In this document: positions 55,853-63,215 of the stretch, in pieces
Layout of the letters: each line of letters starts with the position of its first letter
How positions within the stretch are numbered: position 1 is the stretch's first letter
Assembly (NCBI RefSeq): GCF_900187395.1
Contig: NZ_FYEZ01000001.1
Coordinates: 1,116,001-1,180,000 of the forward strand
Direction of reading: 5' to 3'
DNA from: Kytococcus aerolatus
Lineage (GTDB): Bacteria > Actinomycetota > Actinomycetes > Actinomycetales > Dermatophilaceae
DNA: 64,000 nucleotides
Translations under genes and position numbers: made by a program
Notes under the pieces: generated by a model
What the model was told of the DNA's origin: nothing
Database searches by the model: none
What the model saw: only the letters and a program-made list of their open reading frames with translations

Positions 55853-56268
55853 CGACCCGCCACCTCCTGGACTCCTCCACCCTGTTGTACGCCGTGGGCG
55901 AGGAGCACCCTCTGCGAGAGCCCTGCCACCGGTGGCTGACCGCGGCCACCGAGGGGATCGTGCAGCTCGAGGCCAGCGTGGAGGCCGGCCAGGAGTTCCT
56001 GTTCCACCGCATGCGGCGGGTGGGACGCGCGCAGGCGGCCCTCGAGTTCGAGGCTCTGGACGGGTTCCTGGTCTGGCACGCGTTCGACGCCCAGGTGCTG
56101 CGTCGCTCAGCCGAGCTCACGGTGCGCTGCCCCATCGGTGGCCGCGATGCCGTGCACGCCGCCACCGCGCTCGAGGCGGGGTTCAGCGAGATCGTCTCGG
56201 CCGACCGTGACTTCGAGAGTGTTCCCGGCCTGACGCTGCGGCACCCGACCGACCTGCCCGGGGCCTGA
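55849..56268 (+). CDS. vapC: PIN-domain toxin, VapC-like
   Basis: A 139-residue PIN-domain ribonuclease: Asp8 in LLDSSTLLYA, Glu41 or Glu45 in QLEASVEAGQEF, Asp100 in GGRDAVHAATAL and Asp119 in VSADRDFESVP, the acidic quartet of VapC. It would cleave tRNA or other RNA when the antitoxin is degraded. Its GTG start overlaps the antitoxin stop (GTGA). The gene ends 67 nt before kynU, so the toxin-antitoxin module sits right in the kyn cluster. Confidence 0.85.
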   Translation: MTTRHLLDSSTLLYAVGEEHPLREPCHRWLTAATEGIVQLEASVEAGQEFLFHRMRRVGRAQAALEFEALDGFLVWHAFDAQVLRRSAELTVRCPIGGRDAVHAATALEAGFSEIVSADRDFESVPGLTLRHPTDLPGA

Positions 56269-56335
56269 CCTGCCGGCCGGGCCGGCGGGCACCTAGCCTG
56301 AGGCCCACCCGCCGCCCACCCGCCCTGGAGATGCC

Positions 56336-57616
56336 ATGACCTCGCTGACCACCCCCGATGCCGTGCGCGCCCGCGCCGCGGAGCTCGACGCCGCCGACCC
56401 GCTGGCCGGGTACCGCGAGCGCTTCGTCCCGATGGGCGAGGGGCAGGGCGCCGAGGCCGGCGAGGTGTTCGCCTATCTCGACGGCAACTCCCTCGGGCGG
56501 CCGCTGAAGGCCGCCGGCGAGGCGCTGCAGGACATCGTGGCCGGCGCGTGGGGAACCCGGCTGATCCGCTCCTGGGACGAGCAGTGGATGGAGCTGCCGC
56601 TCCGGCTCGGCGACCGGGTCGGCCAGGTGGCGCTCAGCGCCGCGGCCGGCCAGGTGGTGGTGGCCGACTCCACGACGGTGATGCTCTACAAGCTGCTCCG
56701 CGCGGGGCTGGACGCCGCCCGGGCCGCCGACCCGGCCCGCCGCCAGATCGTCGTGGACACCGAGAACTTCCCCACCGACCGGTACGTCGCCGAGGGGATC
56801 GCCGCCGAGTGCGAGGCCGAGCTGGTGTGGATCGAGCCCGACCCGGCCACCGGCGTCACCGTCGAGCAGGTCCGCGAGGCCGTGGGGCCGACCACCGCGG
56901 TGGTGCTGCTGAGCCACGTGGCCTACAAGTCCGCGTGGATCGCCGACCTGCCGGAGATCACCCGCATCGTGCACGAGGCCGGGGCCCTGGTGCTCTGGGA
57001 CCTGTGCCACTCGGCCGGCGTGGTGCCGGTGGAGCTCGACGCCCACGAGGTCGACCTGGCCGTCGGGTGCACCTACAAGTACCTCAACGGCGGGCCGGGG
57101 GCGCCGGCCTTCGGGTACGTGGCCGCCCGCCACCAGGGCACGATGCGCCAGCCGATCCAGGGGTGGATGGGCCACGCCGTGCCCTTCGTCATGGGCCCGG
57201 GCTACGAACCCTCGCCGGGCATGCGGCGGTTCATCTCCGGCACGCCGCCGATCCTGGGCATGGTGCCGCTGGGCGAGATGGTGGAGCTGCTCGACGAGGC
57301 CGGACTCCCGGCCGTGACCAGCAAGGCCGGGCAGCTCACGGACTTCGTGGTGGAGGTGGCCGAGGGGCTGCTCGCCCGCCACGGGGTGCGGGTCGACTCC
57401 CCCACCGACCCGGCTCGACGCGGCGGGCACGTCACCCTCGGGCACCCCTCCTCCCGGGAGCTCACCGCCCGCCTGTGGGAGGCCGGCGTCATCCCCGACT
57501 TCCGCGAGCCGGACGGCATCCGCATCGGGATGTCCCCGCTGAGCACCTCCTTCGCCGAGGTCGCCGAGGGACTGCTCGTCCTCGACAGGCTGCTGGAGGG
57601 CGCCGAGCAAGGCTGA
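56336..57616 (+). CDS. kynU: Kynureninase
   Basis: A 426-residue fold-type-I PLP enzyme: FAYLDGNSLGRPLKAAGEALQDIV, VADSTTVMLYKLLRAGLDAA, VVDTENFPTDRYVAEGI, LVLWDLCHSAGVVPVEL (Asp for PLP) and CTYKYLNGGPGAPAFGYV with the PLP lysine Lys248. It hydrolyses kynurenine to anthranilate and alanine. ATG 56336 follows CTGGAGATGCC. In many actinobacteria kynA and kynU are neighbours; here VapBC, an IS and two other units lie between them. The HipBA-like pair follows on the opposite strand. Confidence 0.95.
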   Translation: MTSLTTPDAVRARAAELDAADPLAGYRERFVPMGEGQGAEAGEVFAYLDGNSLGRPLKAAGEALQDIVAGAWGTRLIRSWDEQWMELPLRLGDRVGQVALSAAAGQVVVADSTTVMLYKLLRAGLDAARAADPARRQIVVDTENFPTDRYVAEGIAAECEAELVWIEPDPATGVTVEQVREAVGPTTAVVLLSHVAYKSAWIADLPEITRIVHEAGALVLWDLCHSAGVVPVELDAHEVDLAVGCTYKYLNGGPGAPAFGYVAARHQGTMRQPIQGWMGHAVPFVMGPGYEPSPGMRRFISGTPPILGMVPLGEMVELLDEAGLPAVTSKAGQLTDFVVEVAEGLLARHGVRVDSPTDPARRGGHVTLGHPSSRELTARLWEAGVIPDFREPDGIRIGMSPLSTSFAEVAEGLLVLDRLLEGAEQG

Positions 57617-57625
57617 GGACCGGCC

Positions 57626-58834
57626 TCAGGCGGCGTCGTCGAAGGCCGGCTCCATCCGGCGGATCTCCCCCTCGCAGAGGCCAGCTGCACGGGCCAGGTC
57701 ACGCCACCAGCTGACTGCTTCTCGCACCTCGGCCAGGACCTCGCCAGCCCGAGTGTCGGTGAGGCGGAAGAACTCCGCATGACGCAGCGCCGCGTCCAGG
57801 CGATCCGCCTCCCCCGGGCTCTCGACGTCGGTCGCGAAGTCACCTGCCATCGGCACGGGGTTCAGGTCGAAGGCCGGCGAGAGCCGCCACCCGCTGGGCT
57901 CCCGGAGGAAGCCGTGATTCCGCAGGTGGTCGTCCCGGTTGCTGATCAACGCACCCAGGACGATCCGGCGCCACAGCTCTTCCAGGTCGGCCGTGGCGCA
58001 CGGAGAGGCCTCCTCGACCACCTCGGCGATGTCGAGATAGGAGCCGCGGTCGCCGTCCGCGAGCTCCAGCATCGTCATCGCACTGACATAGCCGACGCGC
58101 TGCTCGGATCGACGGTCGAAGCGCTCGACGACGAGGACGTCACGACCGGACACCGGGACCAGCCGGTTCGGGGGCACTCGGATGCCCGCCCGCTCGGCCA
58201 GGCCCAGCGCCACGTGCTCCCACGCCATGACATTCCAGTCGTCGACTGCGGCTGCGGGGAACTTGGCGAGGCCGATCGCTCCGCCGGGCAACCGGACGTG
58301 GGCCTTGGGTCGCGCTCCCCCGAGGGAGGACCCTGCCCCCACCAGCCGACGCAGCTCGGCCAGGCCCGCCTCGTCAGCTCCCACCCGGTCGGCTGCCACC
58401 AGCAGGTCCCCCAGATCCGCGAGCACGGGCACTCCGTCCTGAGCCGCGGCCCGGAAGGAGCCCGGGTCGTCCTGCGGAAGGCGATAGCGCAGGGCGCCCT
58501 GGCGGAGGTCGTCCCGCACGCCCAGCAGGAAGTCCAGCTCACTCGGCTGACGCGGGGCCCCGCCAGCAGCGCGCGCCTCCTCGGCCAGCGTCCGCTGCAC
58601 CAGAGTGCGGCCCCACCGGTCCGGGCTGCTGTCCGCCATGGCCCCGAAGAGCGGCCTCACCGAGTGAAAGGGGTGAGCGTCCAGGGGCAGCGACGGGTCG
58701 AGGGGATAGGCCTCCGGATGGGCGAGGTACTCGGCGGAGTACGTGAAGGTACAGCTCTCAGCACTCCGCCCCCGGTGGCTGAACAGCGTGCCGACCCGGA
58801 TGTCCGGGTCGAGCCAGACCTCCACCGCACTCAT
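57626..58834 (-). CDS. hipA: HipA-like serine/threonine kinase toxin
   Basis: A 402-residue HipA-type kinase: N-terminal VEVWLDPDIRVGTLFSHRGRSAESCTFTYSAEYLAHPEAYPLDPSLPL and FLLGVRDDLRQGALRY; ATP-binding and catalytic parts GAGSSLGGARPKAHVRL, VLVVERFDRR, the catalytic loop SNRDDHLRNHGFL (near 295-305) and the metal-binding SPAFDLNPVP. HipA phosphorylates GltX or related targets and causes dormancy. Its ATG start overlaps the stop of the antitoxin gene (ATGA). Convergent with kynU, 9 nt away. All key residues are visible, so it is probably active. Confidence 0.87.
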   Translation of the reverse strand: MSAVEVWLDPDIRVGTLFSHRGRSAESCTFTYSAEYLAHPEAYPLDPSLPLDAHPFHSVRPLFGAMADSSPDRWGRTLVQRTLAEEARAAGGAPRQPSELDFLLGVRDDLRQGALRYRLPQDDPGSFRAAAQDGVPVLADLGDLLVAADRVGADEAGLAELRRLVGAGSSLGGARPKAHVRLPGGAIGLAKFPAAAVDDWNVMAWEHVALGLAERAGIRVPPNRLVPVSGRDVLVVERFDRRSEQRVGYVSAMTMLELADGDRGSYLDIAEVVEEASPCATADLEELWRRIVLGALISNRDDHLRNHGFLREPSGWRLSPAFDLNPVPMAGDFATDVESPGEADRLDAALRHAEFFRLTDTRAGEVLAEVREAVSWWRDLARAAGLCEGEIRRMEPAFDDAA

Positions 58835-59139
58835 CGTCGCCGTCCCCCTGCGGCGGTTCCGTCGAGCAGCTCGACCGCCCGCATGCGCCCCACGTCCGAG
58901 GCCAAGGGGTCCACGGACTCGACCAGGGAATCCATGACTCCCAAGGCACGCGCAACCCGCAGGACGTGCTCGAGCGACGCCCCCTGACCGGCCTCGATGC
59001 GCTTGACCGTGCTCAGCGAGACACCGGCGCGGTCGGCCACCACCTCGCGCGAGAGGCCCTGGAGACGACGCCACCGGTGAAGGTCCTCCCCCATCGAGCG
59101 CATCGCTCTGACAACGGGGCGGGGGGTCGCGGTCGACAT
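58831..59139 (-). CDS. hipB: HipB-like XRE/Cro HTH antitoxin
   Basis: A 102-residue protein with a Cro/C1-type helix-turn-helix: LSREVVADRAGVSLSTVKRIEAGQGASLEHVLRVARALGV (about 29-68). It would repress the operon and bind HipA. It is translated first, with its stop overlapping the hipA start. The ATG 59139 is followed by a Thr/Pro/Val-rich leader. The C-terminus ends in GGRRR. Confidence 0.82.
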   Translation of the reverse strand: MSTATPRPVVRAMRSMGEDLHRWRRLQGLSREVVADRAGVSLSTVKRIEAGQGASLEHVLRVARALGVMDSLVESVDPLASDVGRMRAVELLDGTAAGGRRR

Positions 59140-59238
59140 GTCCCCACTCTAGCGGGGGTGGTCAAATGTGAGCCATTATCGAATGAAATGGCCCAGATCT
59201 GACCATCCACGGGCTTCCAGCGCCCAACTCCCGAGTCC

Positions 59239-59709
59239 TCACCCCCGGCCGGCATGGGTGCCGTTCTCGCGCACCCATTCCAGGTCCTGCCACTCGGAGG
59301 TCGGTTCGCCATCGCGCAGCGGCCCCTCGGCCGGGACGTCGCCCGACACGCTCCAGAAGACCCCGTCCACGGTCCCGGAACTGACCCCCTCGCCACAGAC
59401 GTCCGCGTGCTCCTGCGGAGCCGCACACCATTGGGCGAGGCCTGACGGGCTCCGATTGAGCGTCATCACGAAGTGGGTGACCCCGTTCTCCTCCACCTGT
59501 GAGGCCCAGGAGACGAAGGCATCGTCCGGGACCTCTGCGGGCACGAGCACCGGCCCCTCCGCCTCAGCCTCCGCGAGCGCAGCCGGAAGGTCGATGGGCT
59601 CCGGGTCGTCCGGGGCGATGCACGCAGCCAGGAGAATGATTCCGGGCAACGCCACGAGCGCCTGGACGAGGCGCCGCCCGGCGCCCCTGACTGGCCTGCG
59701 GGGAGACAT
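59239..59709 (-). CDS. Hypothetical lipoprotein
   Basis: A 156-residue protein with a lipobox LAAC (lipidated Cys30) after a hydrophobic signal (ALVALPGIILLAAC), a Pro/Glu/Ala-rich linker, then a small domain with VPDDAFVSWASQVEENGVTHFVMTLNRSPSGLAQWCAAPQEHADVCGEGVSSGTVDGVFWSVSGD. Two Cys (about 95 and 104) could form a disulphide. No family recognised. The ATG lies in a TGATG overlap with the alpha/beta-hydrolase stop, so it is coupled to that gene. Alternative GTG 59712. Confidence 0.65.
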   Translation of the reverse strand: MSPRRPVRGAGRRLVQALVALPGIILLAACIAPDDPEPIDLPAALAEAEAEGPVLVPAEVPDDAFVSWASQVEENGVTHFVMTLNRSPSGLAQWCAAPQEHADVCGEGVSSGTVDGVFWSVSGDVPAEGPLRDGEPTSEWQDLEWVRENGTHAGRG

Positions 59710-60524
59710 CACGACCGGCGCAGGTCCTGCCAGAGGCTCCCGTGGGCCTGGAGCATCGCGGTGTGGACGTGGTGCCAGTGGGGCGAGGCCGGGTCCACCA
59801 GGTCGGCGTGGTGTGCCCCGGGCACGATCCGGTGCAGCGCCGGGTGGTCGGCCGAGTAGGCGGCGGGCACCGTGGCGTCCTGCTGCCCGTGGAGGAGCCG
59901 CGCATGCGGCGTGCCACGCCCGGTCCAGCCGCCCTGCGGGTCCAGCTCGGCGTACAGCTCCGGCAGGTCCTCGGGCCCCCCGCCCATCCAGTCGGTGACC
60001 GCGCCCTTCCCCAGCTGCTCGGCGTGACCGCGCGGCAGGTCGGTGACCCCGGCCAGCGACACCACCGGCACCGCGGGCCGGTCGGACTGCATCGCCCGGA
60101 GCAGGGCGAGCGTGCCACCGGCGGAGTGGCCGACCCAGATCGGGCGCGCGGGCCCGTCGTACCAGCCGGCCGCGGCCAGGAGGTCGTCCACGGCGAGCAG
60201 GTCCGTCAGGCTGACGCGCGGGTCGCCGAGCACGCGGCGGTACTCCGGCAGCGCCACCCGGTGGCCGTGCTTCCCCAGCACCACCGCGGCGGCCCGCAGG
60301 TGGGTGCGGTCGATGGTCGGCCGCCAGAACCCGCCGTGCACGAGCACCACCGGCGTGGCGTGGGGCTCGTCGCCGAAGGTCTCCACCACCAAGGGATCGC
60401 CACTGGGGCCGGGCTGCCCCGTGGCGGCGGTGCCGATGTCCACGCCCGGTGCAGGCGCCTCGGCCACCAGACGGGCGATGACCTCGTCCTCGCGGGCGGC
60501 GATCTCCTTGGTGCTCTCGCTCAT
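59709..60524 (-). CDS. Alpha/beta hydrolase, kynurenine-formamidase-like candidate
   Basis: A 271-residue alpha/beta-hydrolase fold enzyme. The N-terminal ~50 residues are polar. The oxyanion-loop HGGFWRP (63-69) and the nucleophile elbow GHSAGG (Ser134), with Asp in HGQQDATVP and His in GAHHADLVDP, make up the triad. The HGGFW(R) plus EYRRVL pattern is that of actinobacterial arylformamidase/kynurenine formamidase-like hydrolases. In a neighbourhood with kynA and kynU, it could be the missing step between them, though it is 2 kb from kynU. ATG 60524 was chosen. It is coupled to the following lipoprotein gene (TGATG). Confidence 0.75.
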   Translation of the reverse strand: MSESTKEIAAREDEVIARLVAEAPAPGVDIGTAATGQPGPSGDPLVVETFGDEPHATPVVLVHGGFWRPTIDRTHLRAAAVVLGKHGHRVALPEYRRVLGDPRVSLTDLLAVDDLLAAAGWYDGPARPIWVGHSAGGTLALLRAMQSDRPAVPVVSLAGVTDLPRGHAEQLGKGAVTDWMGGGPEDLPELYAELDPQGGWTGRGTPHARLLHGQQDATVPAAYSADHPALHRIVPGAHHADLVDPASPHWHHVHTAMLQAHGSLWQDLRRS

Positions 60525-60550
60525 GCCCGGCACGCTAGCGGGAGCGGGCC

Positions 60551-60584
60551 CGCCGGGGCGGGCGACCGGCCGCCCGCCCCGGCG
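60551..60584 (-). terminator. Hairpin terminator after the DadA-like gene
   Basis: A perfect 14-bp inverted repeat (60551-60564 with 60571-60584, arm CGCCGGGGCGGGCG) with a 6-nt loop begins 8 nt past the stop of the oxidase gene on the minus strand, upstream of the alpha/beta hydrolase. Confidence 0.8.
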
Positions 60585-60591
60585 ACGCCCC

Positions 60592-61863
60592 TCAGGCCGC
60601 CCGGTCGCCGCCGCGCGACGTGGGGCGGCGACGGAGGTGGGTGAACCGGTCCGGCGACATCGCCGGGTCGCTGAGGGCCGAGGGGTCACCCGTCAGGCCG
60701 CGCAGCACCCACTCGGCGGTGATGGGGGCCAGCATCATCCCCCACATGCCGTGGCCGGCCGCGACGACGAGGCCCTCCACGTGGCGGCTGGCGCCGATGA
60801 CCGGCATGCCGTCGCTCGTGCACGGACGGTCGCCAGCCCAGGTGTCGATCGGATCGTCCCAGGCGAAGTCCGGCATGGCCTCCTGAGCCACCTCCCGCAC
60901 CGACTCGAGCCGGTCCGCCTTGGACCGTCCGGGCTGCGCGGAGAGGTCGAGGGTGCCGGCCGCCCGCATCCGGTCCGCCAGCGGGGTGAGCACCACCTTG
61001 AGCTCCTTGAGCATGACCGGGTGCGGGGGCGTGCTCGGCCCGTGCGGGACGTCGACGACGTAACCGGTGGCGGGCTTCAGCGGCATCCGCAGCCCGAGCT
61101 GCTCGCACAGCGCGCCCGTGCCGAGGCCCGCGGCGAGGACCAGCTGGCGCGGCTGGCAGCGGGTGCCGTCGGAGAGGGTGACTTCGGCGACGCGCCCGTC
61201 CTCCTCCCGGACCTGCTCGACCCGCGTGCCCCACTGGACGGTCACCCCGTGGGCCTGCGCGGCCTCGACCATGGCCGTCACGTACTGCAGCGTGTTGCAG
61301 GTGGCGTCCTCCTCGTGGAACACGCCGCCCTGCACCCCGTGCAGGCCGGGGAAGACCTCCGCGACCTGCTCGGCGTCCATGCGGGTGTCCTCGGGCAGCT
61401 CGTCGCGGGCCTTCTCCCAGCCCTCGGGCGTCGTCCAGGCGTCCAGCGAGCCCGTCCTCCGGACCCCGGTGTCCACGCCCTGCTCGGGGTAGGCGAGGTG
61501 CAGGGCCAGGCTGTACCGGGCCATCGCCTGCAGCCGCTCGGTCATGAGCGCCGCTCGACCAGGCCGGGCCGAGGCCACGAAGGAGGCCAGCCAGGGCACC
61601 AGCGAGGGGTGCGGGGAGAGCCGGAAGGGGCTCTTCGGGGCGAAGAGGTAACGCAGCCCCAGCCGGACGTTCTCCACGGTCGCCAGGGGCTCCACGTAGT
61701 TCGGGGTGAGCAACCCGGCGTTGGCATACGAGCAGCCACCGCCCGGACCCTCCCCGGAGTCGACGAGCCGCACGCTCAGGCCCGCCCGCCCCAGCTCGTA
61801 GGCGATGGTGGCCCCCACCGCCCCCGCGCCGACCACCACGATCTCGTCCGTGTGCTCACCCAC
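60592..61863 (-). CDS. DadA-like FAD-dependent D-amino-acid/imino acid oxidase or dehydrogenase
   Basis: A 423-residue flavoenzyme: the dinucleotide-binding start EIVVVGAGAVGATIAYELGRAGLSVRLVD (GAGAVG 12-17), then CSYANAGLLTPNYVEPLAT, QLVLAAGLGTGALCEQLGLRMPLKPATGYVVDV and a C-terminal GDRPCTSDGMPVIGASRHVEGLVVAAGHGMWGMMLAP, the FAD-binding tail of the DadA family. It deaminates D-amino acids in the cytoplasm or at the inner membrane. ATG 61863 follows ACGCCGTGGGT. It is a single-gene unit with its own hairpin. Substrate unknown. Confidence 0.87.
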   Translation of the reverse strand: MGEHTDEIVVVGAGAVGATIAYELGRAGLSVRLVDSGEGPGGGCSYANAGLLTPNYVEPLATVENVRLGLRYLFAPKSPFRLSPHPSLVPWLASFVASARPGRAALMTERLQAMARYSLALHLAYPEQGVDTGVRRTGSLDAWTTPEGWEKARDELPEDTRMDAEQVAEVFPGLHGVQGGVFHEEDATCNTLQYVTAMVEAAQAHGVTVQWGTRVEQVREEDGRVAEVTLSDGTRCQPRQLVLAAGLGTGALCEQLGLRMPLKPATGYVVDVPHGPSTPPHPVMLKELKVVLTPLADRMRAAGTLDLSAQPGRSKADRLESVREVAQEAMPDFAWDDPIDTWAGDRPCTSDGMPVIGASRHVEGLVVAAGHGMWGMMLAPITAEWVLRGLTGDPSALSDPAMSPDRFTHLRRRPTSRGGDRAA

Positions 61864-61960
61864 GGCGTCCTCCTCCCACTCGCAGCCGCCCCTCGGTCGA
61901 GGGGACCGTCCCTCGACGCTATCCCTCCCGCACTGGGTCGGCGAATCGTCCTCGGGCCGC

Positions 61961-62413
61961 TCAGCCGTGGGCCCGGAGCACCGGCAGCACGTGCTCAGCC
62001 AGCAGCGGGGCCAGGAGGCGACCGCCCGCCGCCGCGACCGGGGTCTCGGCGCCGCCGATGCCCTCGGCCGGGGCGATCCAGCACATCTCCGCGATCTCGG
62101 CGGCCGGGACCGGGTCGCCCGTCAGCGGGGCGAGGAAGACGGTGCTCTCCAACGCGGTGTCGGGCTCATTGGCCGCGCGTCCCGAGTAGCGGCCGAGCAG
62201 CTCCATCGCCGCGGGGTCCACGGTGAGGCCGACCTCTTCGGCGAGCTCCCGGGCACCCGCGGCAGCAGCGTCCTCCCCTGGCTCGGGCTTGCCGCCGGGG
62301 AGCATGAAGCGCTCGGTGCCGCGCTTGCGGACGGTCAGGACGCGCCCCGCATCGTCCTGCACCACCACCCCGGTGACGACGATGGGCGGCTGGGCGGCGT
62401 GCGGGGCAGTCAT
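61961..62413 (-). CDS. Nudix hydrolase
   Basis: A 150-residue protein with the full Nudix box PGGKPEPGEDAAAAGARELAEEVGL (39-63), preceded by RFMLPGGK. The N-terminal PPIVVTGVVVQDDAGRVLTVRKRG is a MutT-like strand-turn. It cleaves a nucleoside diphosphate derivative. The ATG 62413 was chosen; the Arg-rich frame upstream is not coding. The intergenic region to the ArsR gene contains a long inverted repeat. Confidence 0.83.
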   Translation of the reverse strand: MTAPHAAQPPIVVTGVVVQDDAGRVLTVRKRGTERFMLPGGKPEPGEDAAAAGARELAEEVGLTVDPAAMELLGRYSGRAANEPDTALESTVFLAPLTGDPVPAAEIAEMCWIAPAEGIGGAETPVAAAGGRLLAPLLAEHVLPVLRAHG

Positions 62414-62447
62414 GGTGGGCAGGGTAGCGACGTGGGCCGGTCGCCGC

Positions 62448-62533
62448 CGGTTCGTCGCGGGTGGGCAGACTCGCGATCCATTCGTCGCCCGTGGGGCCCT
62501 CACAGCTCGTTTCGCCCCAATCGCGACGAACCG
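62448..62533. repeat. 12-bp inverted repeat pair framing a 62-bp spacer
   Basis: CGGTTCGTCGCG at 62448-62459 is inverted exactly at 62522-62533; a third TTCGTCGC lies between them. The region is non-coding and sits between the Nudix gene and the ArsR-type regulator gene. Role unknown. Confidence 0.6.
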
Positions 62534-62591
62534 ATGGGTGCGGCCCGGCCAGGGCAGACGGATCGGACCTGACCACGCGGCCAAAGGAATG

Positions 62592-62627
62592 TTTGCAAAG
62601 TTCCCTTTGCACGGTTACGGTCACGGC
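62592..62627 (+). promoter_or_regulatory. Leaderless promoter with operator of the ArsR-type gene
   Basis: TTGCAA (62593-62598) and TACGGT (62616-62621) are spaced 17 nt, with the -10 ending 6 nt before ATG 62628. The inverted repeat TGCAAAG-TTCC-CTTTGCA (62594-62611) overlaps the -35 and the spacer, an ideal place for autorepression. Confidence 0.75.
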
Positions 62628-63206
62628 ATGACCCCGCCCGAGATCAGCACCCCCGGCCCCGAGGGGCTGCGAGCCCTCTCCCACCCGGTCCGCCTACGGC
62701 TCCTGGGACTGCTCCGCACCTCGGGCCCCAACACCGCCACGGGTCTCGCGCAGCACCTCGGCGTCAACAGCGGTGCCACGTCCTACCACCTGCGACAGCT
62801 GGCACAGCACGGCTTCATCGAGGAGGACAAGGGCCGCGGCTCCTCGCGCGAGCGCTGGTGGCGGGCGGTCCACCGCTCCACCCGCACCTCCTCCAAGGGG
62901 TTGACCCCCCAGGAGCGCGAGACCTTCGGGGCGTACCAGCAAGCCGTGGCGGTGGTCTACTCGCAGCAGCTGCAGCAGGTCGTGGAGCAGGCCGAGACAC
63001 TGCCTGCCGCGTGGCGACGAGCCGGCACCACGAGCGACTGGATGCTGCGCCTGACCCCCGAGCGTGCGCACGCGCTGCGGGACGCCCTCATCGAGGTCAT
63101 CACGTCCTGGCCCGAAGAGGACGTGCCGGAGGCACAGCCGTACTGGGTCAACCTGAACGCGGCGCTATCGCCCCACGCGATGCCCCCCGCCCCGGACCAG
63201 ACCTGA
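62628..63206 (+). CDS. ArsR-type winged-helix transcriptional regulator
   Basis: A 192-residue regulator. An HTH of the ArsR/DUF5937 type is visible: LRALSHPVRLRLLGLLRTSGPNTATGLAQHLGVNSGATSYHLRQLAQHGFIEEDKGRGSSRERWWRA (about 12-80). It continues into a long helical C-terminal domain (about 85-190) found in regulators of nearby MFS transporters. Metal-binding Cys are absent, so it is probably not a metal sensor. ATG 62628 fits a leaderless message. The MFS gene follows 9 nt downstream. Confidence 0.85.
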   Translation: MTPPEISTPGPEGLRALSHPVRLRLLGLLRTSGPNTATGLAQHLGVNSGATSYHLRQLAQHGFIEEDKGRGSSRERWWRAVHRSTRTSSKGLTPQERETFGAYQQAVAVVYSQQLQQVVEQAETLPAAWRRAGTTSDWMLRLTPERAHALRDALIEVITSWPEEDVPEAQPYWVNLNAALSPHAMPPAPDQT

Positions 63207-63215
63207 GGAGCCAGT

